A program made the position numbers and the translations under genes. Source: JBEKHT01 sp049516595 (GTDB lineage Bacteria > Chloroflexota > Anaerolineae > Anaerolineales > RBG-16-64-43). Taken from it: a stretch of DNA of 64,000 nucleotides. The notes under the pieces were generated by a model. The model did no database searches. It was given only the letters and a program-made list of their open reading frames with translations, and was not told the origin of the DNA. The stretch spans positions 38,427-102,426 of the forward strand of contig JBEKSY010000010.1 of assembly GCA_049516595.1 (NCBI GenBank), in the 5' to 3' direction. Positions 17,490-24,453 of the stretch are shown piece after piece (the first letter of the stretch is position 1; each line of letters opens with the position of its first letter).

Positions 17490-18314
17490 TCACCGCCCTG
17501 GGGTGGGTACGGGAATCTCCCCCTTCAGTCCCCACAACTGGAAATCATGAAACGAAACTGTGAGCAGGCTGCTCCGGTCGGTGCCTGCAAACAATCCGAC
17601 TTGCCCCGTACTCAAGAGAGTGTCCACGTACGAGAACACCAATCCACCGTTAGTGTAGAAGCTGAATCGGGGGCCTGAAGCGAGCAACCCGATCTGGTTC
17701 TCCGCCGGAGCTCCGGCCAGGAGGGACTGGGTCGCCTGCCAGCTGCTTGCCCCTTCCAGCTCAAGGCCATGGTAGCGCTCGAATCTCAGCTGACCATCAC
17801 AGGAGAAAGCGGCGCGATACTGGTACAAGTGGGAGGCCCGAAAGACGAATCCGAATTCATTCTTGCCGGCGTCACACAAGGAGGTGTTCACGCTCGCCTG
17901 CACGTAGAGATTGGAGGGAACCGGCTGGGGGGAGAGGGATAAGAGCGAGGTCCTGGGCTGCCTGAGGCTGATGACCAAGTTGCCCTCCAACAAGGAAACC
18001 GCTCCGGCCGAGCCGCTGGTCACTCCCCAGCCGCCCGAATTGTCCCCAAAGGATTCCTTTAACCGGAGGGTTCCGAGCTGGGAAGGGAGGGCGGGCGTTT
18101 CGGTCGGGGAGGGCGTCGCGGTCGGGGTGGGGGTGGTCGTGGCCGGCAGGGTCGGAAGGAGGGCCTCCAGCGGGACGGTTGGCCCCGTTGCCGGAGTAGG
18201 CTCGGGGGTCGGGGTTGGGGTGGCCGGAGCGATGCTGCAGGCCGCCAGCACAAGGCTGACCGCCAGAGACGGCCCAAGGAGGCCCGCCCCACTCCTGCGC
18301 GGGGAGTTTGGCAT
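17490..18314 (-). CDS. Lipoprotein with LamG/DUF1080-like beta-sandwich (copy 2)
   Basis: This 274-residue protein starts at 18314, where ATGA overlaps the stop of the upstream paralogue. The N-terminal signal ends in SLVLAAC, a good lipobox. A long Pro/Thr-rich linker follows (about residues 32-85). The rest is a beta-rich domain with the text LKESFGDNSGGWGV, FGFVFRASHLYQYRAAFSCD and GQVGLFAG. This pattern is typical of concanavalin-like domains near LamG and the 3-keto-disaccharide hydrolase family (DUF1080). No catalytic residues could be assigned, so a carbohydrate- or surface-binding role is the safest inference. It is similar along its length to the upstream lipoprotein, a sign of tandem duplication. 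Confidence 0.72.
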   Translation of the reverse strand: MPNSPRRSGAGLLGPSLAVSLVLAACSIAPATPTPTPEPTPATGPTVPLEALLPTLPATTTPTPTATPSPTETPALPSQLGTLRLKESFGDNSGGWGVTSGSAGAVSLLEGNLVISLRQPRTSLLSLSPQPVPSNLYVQASVNTSLCDAGKNEFGFVFRASHLYQYRAAFSCDGQLRFERYHGLELEGASSWQATQSLLAGAPAENQIGLLASGPRFSFYTNGGLVFSYVDTLLSTGQVGLFAGTDRSSLLTVSFHDFQLWGLKGEIPVPTPGR

Positions 18315-19129
18315 CACGGCAGCGTCCAGTAATCGAGTTGACTGAAGGCTACGCTGAAGTTGGGCGTATTGACCGAGGCAATGAACAGGCCAAAGCGCCC
18401 GTCGGTGTAGGAATTGTCCTGCAATTGGCCGAGCAGGTTCCCATTGGCATACAACGAGAGTGTGCTGCCCTTGGCCATGAGGCCCAATCGATTGGTCTGG
18501 CCGGGACCGGAAAGAATTGGCGAGCCTTCGGTCCAATCCTGGAGAGGGGCGAAGTGGCTTCCATCCCATTTGCGCAGGGAGTAATGCCCATCGCAGGAGA
18601 AGCCAAATAAATAGCCTTGCGACAGGCTCGGCGCCCGGACGACTAGGCCATAGCGGTCCAGCCCGCTGCAGGGTCCGACCGTGGCTGTCCCCTCCAGGTA
18701 GAAGTTCGTCAGCTTCGGGGCGGACAACCTCCACCAATCGCTGCCATCCGCCTCAGGCACGCTGAAGACGAGCTGGCCGTCGCGGATCTCGGCCTGCGGG
18801 TTGCCGCCGGACAGATCCCAGTTGTCGCTGTTCTGGAAAGTGTCCTGCCAATCGGGCTTCCCGAGGATTCGCCTTGGGTCGGTCGGGCCGGGGGTCGCGG
18901 TGGATGTGGCCGAGAGCGTGGGCGAGGGGAGCGCCGTTGCGTTGGTCGAGGCGGTTGCCGACGCCGGCGGGACAAGAGGCGAAGGGGTGGGCAGGGCGGT
19001 CAGGAGCCGCGAGACCTGGGCGGCGACATTAGGAGAAGGAACAGAAGTCGGCCCGCGGCTGAGGTTGCAGGCCAGGCCCATGGAAAGAAAGGCCAGGAGG
19101 ATCAAAGCGCTCCGCATCTGAGGCATCAT
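18314..19129 (-). CDS. Lipoprotein with LamG/DUF1080-like beta-sandwich (copy 1)
   Basis: This is a 271-residue paralogue of the next gene in the operon. The signal segment ends in MGLAC, a slightly unusual lipobox with Gly at -3. A Ser/Thr/Pro-rich linker covers about residues 28-85, and the beta domain runs from WQDTFQNSDNWDLSGGNPQ to the end, including YGLVVRAPSLSQGYLFGFSC and DGRFGLFIA. AGGAAGG lies just upstream. A second ATG at 19126 has better spacing to it and may be the true start. The pair is translationally coupled, so the two products are probably made in similar amounts and may act together at the cell surface. Confidence 0.72.
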   Translation of the reverse strand: MMPQMRSALILLAFLSMGLACNLSRGPTSVPSPNVAAQVSRLLTALPTPSPLVPPASATASTNATALPSPTLSATSTATPGPTDPRRILGKPDWQDTFQNSDNWDLSGGNPQAEIRDGQLVFSVPEADGSDWWRLSAPKLTNFYLEGTATVGPCSGLDRYGLVVRAPSLSQGYLFGFSCDGHYSLRKWDGSHFAPLQDWTEGSPILSGPGQTNRLGLMAKGSTLSLYANGNLLGQLQDNSYTDGRFGLFIASVNTPNFSVAFSQLDYWTLP

Positions 19130-19480
19130 CGCCTTCCTGTGTCCTCGCGCCCAAGAGCCGCGCGGTCAATGATCAGCAAGGGGAAAGGATTGAATGTTAA
19201 CACCGAATTCCCGCCTCGCAATCTCAGGCCGACCAGGGCAAGGCCGTGAAAGGCTGTCAGGGGCCGCACGGCTCCAGGTTGCGGCGAGCCTGGATTCCCG
19301 ACGGATCTTCTCGGGCGCCGAAATGGTTTCTTCCGCCAGTCGCGCTAGCGGCAGCGTTGGCCGGCCCCCTGCCCTGGTTGGGCGACTTGAGCCGTGCGCG
19401 GGCAAGATCGACCTCGTCTGTCCCCCGGCAATGGAGACTGGGGGCACAAATGGATGGGCGGCAAATGAGTGAGGTCGGGC
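19130..19480. other. Gap: no gene recognised
   Basis: This is the divergent spacer between the lipoprotein pair and spoVS. No coding motif was seen. The lipoprotein promoter must lie here, but no clear element could be identified. Confidence 0.5.
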
Positions 19481-19509
19481 TTGATTGATTATGATGAATC
19501 CTATAGAAT
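19481..19509 (+). promoter_or_regulatory. Probable promoter of spoVS
   Basis: TTGATT (19481-19486) and TAGAAT (19504-19509) are separated by 17 bp in a locally AT-rich patch, about 70 bases before the spoVS start. Confidence 0.55.
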
Positions 19510-19577
19510 TAGTTTCTATTGTTCGATAGCCGGGCAGGATATGGTCCTTGCTGCTGGCGTCAGGGGAGGAAATCGTC

Positions 19578-19838
19578 ATGGACATCATCAAGGTCTCAGC
19601 CCAGTCGCGCACAACAGCGGTGGCAGGGGCAATCGCCGGGATCATCCGTGAACAGAAGCATGCCGAGGTCCAGGCAATTGGTGCCGGTGCCGTAAATCAG
19701 GCGCTCAAGGCGTGTGCGATTGCCAGGGGCTATCTTCAGGGAGACAACATCGACGTTGTCTGCATCCCCTCCTTCACGGAGGTGGTCATCGATGGCAAGG
19801 AGCGGACGGCGATCCGGATCCAAGTCGAGCCGAGGTAG
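19578..19838 (+). CDS. spoVS: Stage V sporulation protein S family (SpoVS)
   Basis: This 86-residue protein is full length for the SpoVS family. Characteristic blocks are MDIIKVSAQSRTTAVAGAIA, QAIGAGAVNQALKA and the C-terminal segment IPSFTEVVIDGKERTAI. SpoVS is a small alpha/beta (Alba-like) cytoplasmic protein, thought to bind nucleic acid. It affects septation and spore coat formation in Bacillus, but it is also found in many bacteria that do not sporulate, so no sporulation is implied here. The ATG at 19578 has GGGGAGG eight bases upstream, which decides it over an earlier TTG. It is monocistronic and converges with holB. Confidence 0.93.
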   Translation: MDIIKVSAQSRTTAVAGAIAGIIREQKHAEVQAIGAGAVNQALKACAIARGYLQGDNIDVVCIPSFTEVVIDGKERTAIRIQVEPR

Positions 19839-19873
19839 GTGCCCGCACCTCGGTCGCAGGCTCGGACGAAGCC

Positions 19874-20875
19874 TCACACCCGGGGGGCCGCCAGCAAGCT
19901 GATCTCCAGCGCGAGGCGAGGGCTGACGTTGCGGTCGATCTGACGTTGGGCCTGCAGGAGCGCCTGGAGCCAAACCTCGCTCTGCGCGCGCGAGACCTTC
20001 TGCGCGAGCCTCTGAATCTCTTCCTCGTAGTCGAGATTTGCCACAGGCACGGCGGGTGCCGAGAGGCAGAGAAGAAGATCGTGAGTGAGGCTTGCCCAAA
20101 GCTCAAGCGCTTGGACTACCCGGTCCTTGCCCGTTCGGTCCTTATCCACCGATAGTTCCTCGGCCAGGGCGAAGCGCTCCCTGCGGCTCTGCGAGGGGAT
20201 GCGGGCCCACTCCTGTGATCGTTGCGCACGTTGGGAGGCGGCCTGCGGATCCAGGATCTGATTCACGGCCCACCCCAAGCGCCCGCAGGAGAGGCGCGCC
20301 AATACCTCCGCCCGATCCGAGGGCAAGTTCCATCTCTCACGCAAGGCGGAGGCGACCGTCGAGGCCGGGATCGGCCGCAGGATGAACAGCCGGCAGCGCG
20401 ACACAATGGTAGGCAGCAATTCCTCGGGGCTGGGCGCGGTGAGCAGGAGCACAACTGCTTCTGCCGGCTCCTCCAGGGTCTTGAGCAGCGCATTGGCTGT
20501 GTTGACCGTGGCGAACTGGAAGTTTGGGAGCAGGGCAACCTTGAAGCGAGCCTCCAGAGGGCGCAAAGACAGGGCGTGGATCAGCTCCCGGGCCGCCTCG
20601 ACCCGGATGGCCTCATTCGGTCGCGGGGACTGGAGCAGATGGAGATCGGGGTGAGCGTGGTCGCCGAAGGCGCGGCAGGAACGGCACTCTCCACAGGCTT
20701 CTCCTGGCGCCGGCGGTTGAGTGCAGTTCAAGGCCTGAGCGAACTCGGTGGCCAGGGTGCGCTTGCCGATTCCGGCCGGGCCAAGGAAAAGGTAGGCGTG
20801 GGCCGGGGCCCCGGAAGCGGCGTCCTTCCTCAGGGCTTCGACCACCCACTCGTGTCCTACCACCTTCCAGGGCAT
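19874..20875 (-). CDS. holB: DNA polymerase III subunit delta'
   Basis: This 333-residue AAA+ protein is the clamp-loader delta' subunit. The start is set at the ATG at 20875, giving MPWKVVGHEWVVEAL, the usual beginning of the family. A P-loop-like GPAGIGKRT follows at about 34-42. A zinc-binding cluster with Cys residues lies in the segment CTQPP to CGECRSC (about 54-70), as expected in clamp-loader subunits. LLKTLEEPAE and the SRC arginine-finger motif (IVSRC) are present. It helps load the sliding clamp at the replication fork. The partner delta subunit is encoded on the other strand 2.5 kb downstream. There is no tmk gene next to it, unlike in many genomes. Confidence 0.92.
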   Translation of the reverse strand: MPWKVVGHEWVVEALRKDAASGAPAHAYLFLGPAGIGKRTLATEFAQALNCTQPPAPGEACGECRSCRAFGDHAHPDLHLLQSPRPNEAIRVEAARELIHALSLRPLEARFKVALLPNFQFATVNTANALLKTLEEPAEAVVLLLTAPSPEELLPTIVSRCRLFILRPIPASTVASALRERWNLPSDRAEVLARLSCGRLGWAVNQILDPQAASQRAQRSQEWARIPSQSRRERFALAEELSVDKDRTGKDRVVQALELWASLTHDLLLCLSAPAVPVANLDYEEEIQRLAQKVSRAQSEVWLQALLQAQRQIDRNVSPRLALEISLLAAPRV

Positions 20876-21113
20876 GGAATAGATTCTACTCGCCGCCCGT
20901 CCAGCCACAACCGGGCCGGGCCAGCCCGGCGGCTGACCCTCTCCAAGGGTCCGGTTGCATCAAGACTGGAGCGGAGGGACCGTCTTTGCAAGAATTCTAT
21001 CGACAAGGCCAATAGTGGCGAAATCAGCCAAAATCGTGTAGAGTTAAGCGAAGTTGCACCGGAATGGACTTTCCTGGCATTCTCCCAGACCCTCAGAAAG
21101 GAGCGCGCGGAAA

Positions 21114-21413
21114 ATGGCGAAAGGACTGAGCAAGGCCGAGTTCATCTCCAAACTCTCGGAGGCAACCGGGCTGAGCAAGAAGGAAACCACCTCATATTTG
21201 GAGGCCATTGAATCATTGGTCAAATCCGAGCTTAAGTCCAAGGGTGAGGTGACCCTTCCTGGGCTATTCCGCGCGAAAATTGCCGTGCGGCCAGCCAGCG
21301 CGGAAAGGGAAGGGATCAATCCGTTTACCAAACAGAAGATCGTCATCAAGGCCAAGCCCGCACGCCGGGTGGTAAAAGCCGCGCCGGTAAAGGCGCTCAA
21401 GGATTCCGTCTAG
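21114..21413 (+). CDS. hup: HU-family DNA-binding protein
   Basis: This 99-residue histone-like protein has the normal HU/IHF length plus a short basic tail. The N-terminal helices read LSKAEFISKLSEATGLSKKE. The beta-arm region contains LPGLFRAKIAVRPA and the segment REGINPFTKQ, where the family's DNA-intercalating arm ends. The C-terminus is Lys/Ala-rich (KAKPARRVVKAAPVKALK), a feature of HU-like proteins in some high-GC bacteria. It bends and compacts DNA in the nucleoid. The ATG at 21114 has AAAGGAG upstream. The gene is alone, with about 240 bases of upstream spacer in which no certain promoter was found. Confidence 0.92.
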   Translation: MAKGLSKAEFISKLSEATGLSKKETTSYLEAIESLVKSELKSKGEVTLPGLFRAKIAVRPASAEREGINPFTKQKIVIKAKPARRVVKAAPVKALKDSV

Positions 21414-21685
21414 CGGCCCCGATTTTGAGCGGGATCTCCAGACTGCCTGGATCCTAGGACCCTGAGGGCGCTGGGCAGAGTTGCTTCTGGCCTGCCCGAA
21501 TGGGCCGAGCAGGGCCAGACCGGAGTCTCACCCCGGCCTGGCCTTTTGATTCTTGGGCCCAACCCGAAGGCCCAAAACCTCTTTTAGATTTCGGAATCCT
21601 CATAGGGAATCCTAATGAAAACTACCTTGACCGAGGAAGAGCCCTGCGGTACGAATTGGGCCAATCCTTCAGGGCCAGAGGGCAA

Positions 21686-22309
21686 GTGAACCAATCCTCT
21701 TGGATGAGTCTGGGAGAGGCCGCAGGGTTGCTGGGAGTGCATCCTTCGACCCTTCGCATCTGGGCGGATCGAGGCGAGGTCCCTTCTCACCGCACTCCGG
21801 GCGGCCACAGGCGCTTTCGCCGCGAGGAGCTTTCGGCCTGGTCGGCCGCCCACGGTGCCGGGCAGATAGATAAGGCTCACAGCCTCTTGCAGTCCGTATT
21901 GAACCGAACACGTCTTCAATCCACCGAGGGACGCTTTGAAGGCGAGGCATGGTACCGGCGGCTGAGCGAGAACGGAAAAGGACGCCTGCGCGAACTGGGG
22001 CAACGAACCCTCGTCGCACTGGCCCAGTCCCCGGGAAGCCTGAGGCCGGAAGGAGAGACCAATTTGATCACCCTGGGCCAGCAATATGGAGAACTCTTGA
22101 ATGCGGAGGGGCTGGCGCTGGAGGAGGGGCTGCGGGCCTTCCTGCAGTTCCGGGCCATTGTGTTGGACAGCGCGCTGGAGCTCTTGCCAACCTCCAAACT
22201 CGACTCCCCCACCTCGTGGGGTCAGCTCTACCGCCAGGTCACGCACTCCACGGACGTGCTGCTGCTGGCCATGGTGGAGCATATGCATCCCCCGGAGCCC
22301 CAGGGATGA
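21686..22309 (+). CDS. MerR/excisionase-type HTH regulator with helical C-terminal domain
   Basis: This protein of about 207 residues begins with a complete helix-turn-helix of the MerR/excisionase type: LGEAAGLLGVHPSTLRIWAD, then EVPSHRTPGGHRRFRREEL (about 8-50). The C-terminal 140 residues are all helical, without Cys or His clusters, and resemble the sensory helical domains found behind such HTHs in related bacteria; the ligand is unknown. The GTG at 21686, preceded by AGAGGG, is chosen. An ATG at 21704 lacks any ribosome binding site but cannot be excluded. The stop overlaps the next small gene (ATGA), and a 7-helix membrane protein follows, so this regulator may control that membrane pair. 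Confidence 0.78.
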   Translation: MNQSSWMSLGEAAGLLGVHPSTLRIWADRGEVPSHRTPGGHRRFRREELSAWSAAHGAGQIDKAHSLLQSVLNRTRLQSTEGRFEGEAWYRRLSENGKGRLRELGQRTLVALAQSPGSLRPEGETNLITLGQQYGELLNAEGLALEEGLRAFLQFRAIVLDSALELLPTSKLDSPTSWGQLYRQVTHSTDVLLLAMVEHMHPPEPQG

Positions 22310-22446
22310 ATTCGCACAGGCGGTCCGTCGGTCAGCGGATGGCCTGGGGCAAAGCGGTACCCGCCTTGCTGCTCTTTCTTGGGTTAATCCTCCTGGGGTT
22401 GGTGGCGAGCCTGGTTTACGTTCTGGTGCGGGGCAAGGTGGGATAG
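22306..22446 (+). CDS. Small single-helix membrane protein
   Basis: This 46-residue protein starts at the ATG overlapping the stop of the HTH gene. The first 16 residues are basic and polar. Residues about 17-41 form one hydrophobic helix (AVPALLLFLGLILLGLVASL), followed by a short basic tail, VRGKVG. The orientation by the positive-inside rule is ambiguous. I do not recognise a family. The four-base overlap supports translation coupled to the regulator. A 7TM protein begins 46 bases later, so it could be a small partner of that protein. Confidence 0.6.
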   Translation: MNSHRRSVGQRMAWGKAVPALLLFLGLILLGLVASLVYVLVRGKVG

Positions 22447-22492
22447 GTTCCCAGGCCGTGCGGAGGGGCAGTCCAATTCTAGGGAGGCTGGC

Positions 22493-23221
22493 ATGGAGCT
22501 GACACGCTTTCTTCCATTCTTATCGACCCTCGTCACGCTCGCCTTCGCGGGTCTGGTAATGGCTCGCTACCGCGCGAGGCGGGGGACACATCTCTTCGTG
22601 TGGGGAATCGGATTACTGTGGTATGCGCTCGGGACCGGTTCCGAGGCCTTTTTGAGCTTGGCCTACAGCCCTTGGGTGCTCAAGTCCTGGTACCTGGCCG
22701 GGGCGATGTTGACCGCGGCTTGGCTCGGGCAGGGAACCTTGTTTCTCCTGGTTCGCAGACGCGGGCTCGCCTTGAGTACGCTCGTCCTGCTCGCGCTCGC
22801 TTCCAGCGCGGCAGCCATTCTCATCCTTGTTTCTCCGGTGGGGGCGGGAACCTACCAAGTGGCCTCGCCAGCCTCGGCCCAATACGGCCAGCTGCTGACC
22901 CGCGCGGCGGCCCTGATTGCCCTGACGATTGTCTTGAACCTGTACGGCACCATCCTCCTGGTGGGGGGTGCGCTCCTTTCCGCTTGGCTCTTCTGGAGAA
23001 AGCAGGTTCTGGCCAATCGGGTGCTGGGCAATATCCTGATCGCCGTGGGTGCCCTTTCTCCCGCTCTGGGCGGAACTTTTCTCAAGCTGGGCCTGGCCGA
23101 CTGGCTGTACGTCAGTGAGCTGGTGGGCAGTGTGGTCATGTATCTGGGGTTCCGGCTGGCGACTTCGGGGGCCCCCGTTCGCCGGCCCGTCGAGGAGCCG
23201 CAGCTTTCGCCCGCCCGCTGA
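22493..23221 (+). CDS. Seven-helix integral membrane protein, function unknown
   Basis: This 242-residue protein has about seven predicted membrane helices covering residues 5-220, a short N-terminus outside and a Pro/Arg-rich cytoplasmic tail. The layout resembles the 7TM input modules that precede some histidine kinases, but no kinase or other domain follows. Aromatic residues cluster in the second and third helices (LFVWGIGLLWYALG, SPWVLKSWYLAG). A ribosome binding site (GGGAGG) lies 7 bases before the ATG. It forms an operon with the HTH regulator and the small membrane protein. A sensor or transporter role is possible; nothing in the sequence decides it. Confidence 0.7.
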   Translation: MELTRFLPFLSTLVTLAFAGLVMARYRARRGTHLFVWGIGLLWYALGTGSEAFLSLAYSPWVLKSWYLAGAMLTAAWLGQGTLFLLVRRRGLALSTLVLLALASSAAAILILVSPVGAGTYQVASPASAQYGQLLTRAAALIALTIVLNLYGTILLVGGALLSAWLFWRKQVLANRVLGNILIAVGALSPALGGTFLKLGLADWLYVSELVGSVVMYLGFRLATSGAPVRRPVEEPQLSPAR

Positions 23222-23358
23222 GCAGGCTCTCCGAACTCGTCTTGACCGGCCGGCCAGGGGAGATCGAGGCCCTTGCGGATCGATAGCGTGGCGGGAGGCC
23301 GGGATCCTTCCCCGGGGCCTACGCGAGGCGGCAGGGTGGCGAATGTATAATCGCCTGC

Positions 23359-24423
23359 GTGCCCAAATCCCCGCCGCTGATCTACCTGTTTCATGGGACG
23401 GATGATCTTGCGCTCTCCGAGGCCTTGGCCCAGATGCGGTCCTCCATGGGGGATTCGGGCCTGGCCGAGCTCAACACGACTCACTTCCAAGGCCGGACCG
23501 TCTCGCTGGCCGATTTGCAGGCGGCCTGTTTGGCCGCTCCCTTTCTGGTCCGGCGCCGACTGGTGGTGGTGGAAGGCTTGCTCCTGGATCGGGTCCCGAG
23601 GGCAGCGGGTGAGGCCCGCGAAGAAGAACCTCAGGAAGGGGGTGCCGCCGCGGGGGGGGAGCCTCACTCCTCGGATTGGCAGGCCCTGCGCCTGTTGTTG
23701 GATCAAATCCCGGCCACTACGGCCTTGGTCTTCCTGGAGAGAGGCGCACTGTCGTCCAAGCATCCCATCCTGCGCTGGAGCGAGGAGCACAAGGATCGGG
23801 CGCTAGTGAAGCGCTTCGACCTGCCTCGCGGCGCGGGCCTGTCGGCCTGGGTGGGGCGGCGTGCGGAGGCACAGGGCGGGAGCATGGAGCCTCAGGCCGC
23901 AGAGCTCTTGGCCTCCTGGGTCGGCGAAGATCCGCGCCTTCTCGATCAGGAGGTGCAAAAGCTCCTGGCCTACGTCAACTATGCCCGGCCGGTTCGTCCT
24001 CAGGATGTGGAAGCGGTCACCCCGGAAGGGGCCCAGGCGAGCATCTTTGAGATGGTGGATGCTCTGGGAGAGCGCCGCGGCCAAAAGGCGCTGGACCTTC
24101 TCCGCAATCTGCTTCTCAAACAATCCCCCGCCTACGTGCTCGCGATGGTCGTTCGACAGTTTCGGTTGCTGATCCTGGTGCGGGAGGGGATCGAGGCCCG
24201 CCGCTCTGCCGAGGCCCTCTCCAGCGAGCTTGGCCTGCATCCCTTTGTGGCCCGCAAACTGGTGCAGCAGGCGCGCGGCTTCGGGCTGCCCGTCCTGGAG
24301 AGCATCTACCGCAGGTTGGCGGATCTAGACGAGGCGATCAAGACCGGGCGACTGGAGGCAGGCACGGCTTTGGATCTGTTCGTTGGGGAAGTGTCCGCGG
24401 GTTCTGCGGCTTCTGTGCGCTGA
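23359..24423 (+). CDS. holA: DNA polymerase III subunit delta
   Basis: This 354-residue protein matches HolA, the clamp-loader subunit that opens the sliding clamp. The N-terminus PPLIYLFHGTDDLALSEALA is the usual degenerate P-loop region of the family. The collar-domain text LLRNLLLKQSPAYVLAMVVRQ and LVREGIEARRSAEALSSELG is typical. The GTG at 23359 is only 7 bases after a TATAAT box (23346-23351), which suggests a leaderless or nearly leaderless message. There is no ribosome binding site, in keeping with that. It works with the delta' subunit encoded at 19874-20875. Residues about 80-105 contain a Glu/Gly-rich insert. Confidence 0.9.
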   Translation: MPKSPPLIYLFHGTDDLALSEALAQMRSSMGDSGLAELNTTHFQGRTVSLADLQAACLAAPFLVRRRLVVVEGLLLDRVPRAAGEAREEEPQEGGAAAGGEPHSSDWQALRLLLDQIPATTALVFLERGALSSKHPILRWSEEHKDRALVKRFDLPRGAGLSAWVGRRAEAQGGSMEPQAAELLASWVGEDPRLLDQEVQKLLAYVNYARPVRPQDVEAVTPEGAQASIFEMVDALGERRGQKALDLLRNLLLKQSPAYVLAMVVRQFRLLILVREGIEARRSAEALSSELGLHPFVARKLVQQARGFGLPVLESIYRRLADLDEAIKTGRLEAGTALDLFVGEVSAGSAASVR

Positions 24424-24453
24424 GGGCATCTCCCCGGCCCGGGGGCGGGGGCT

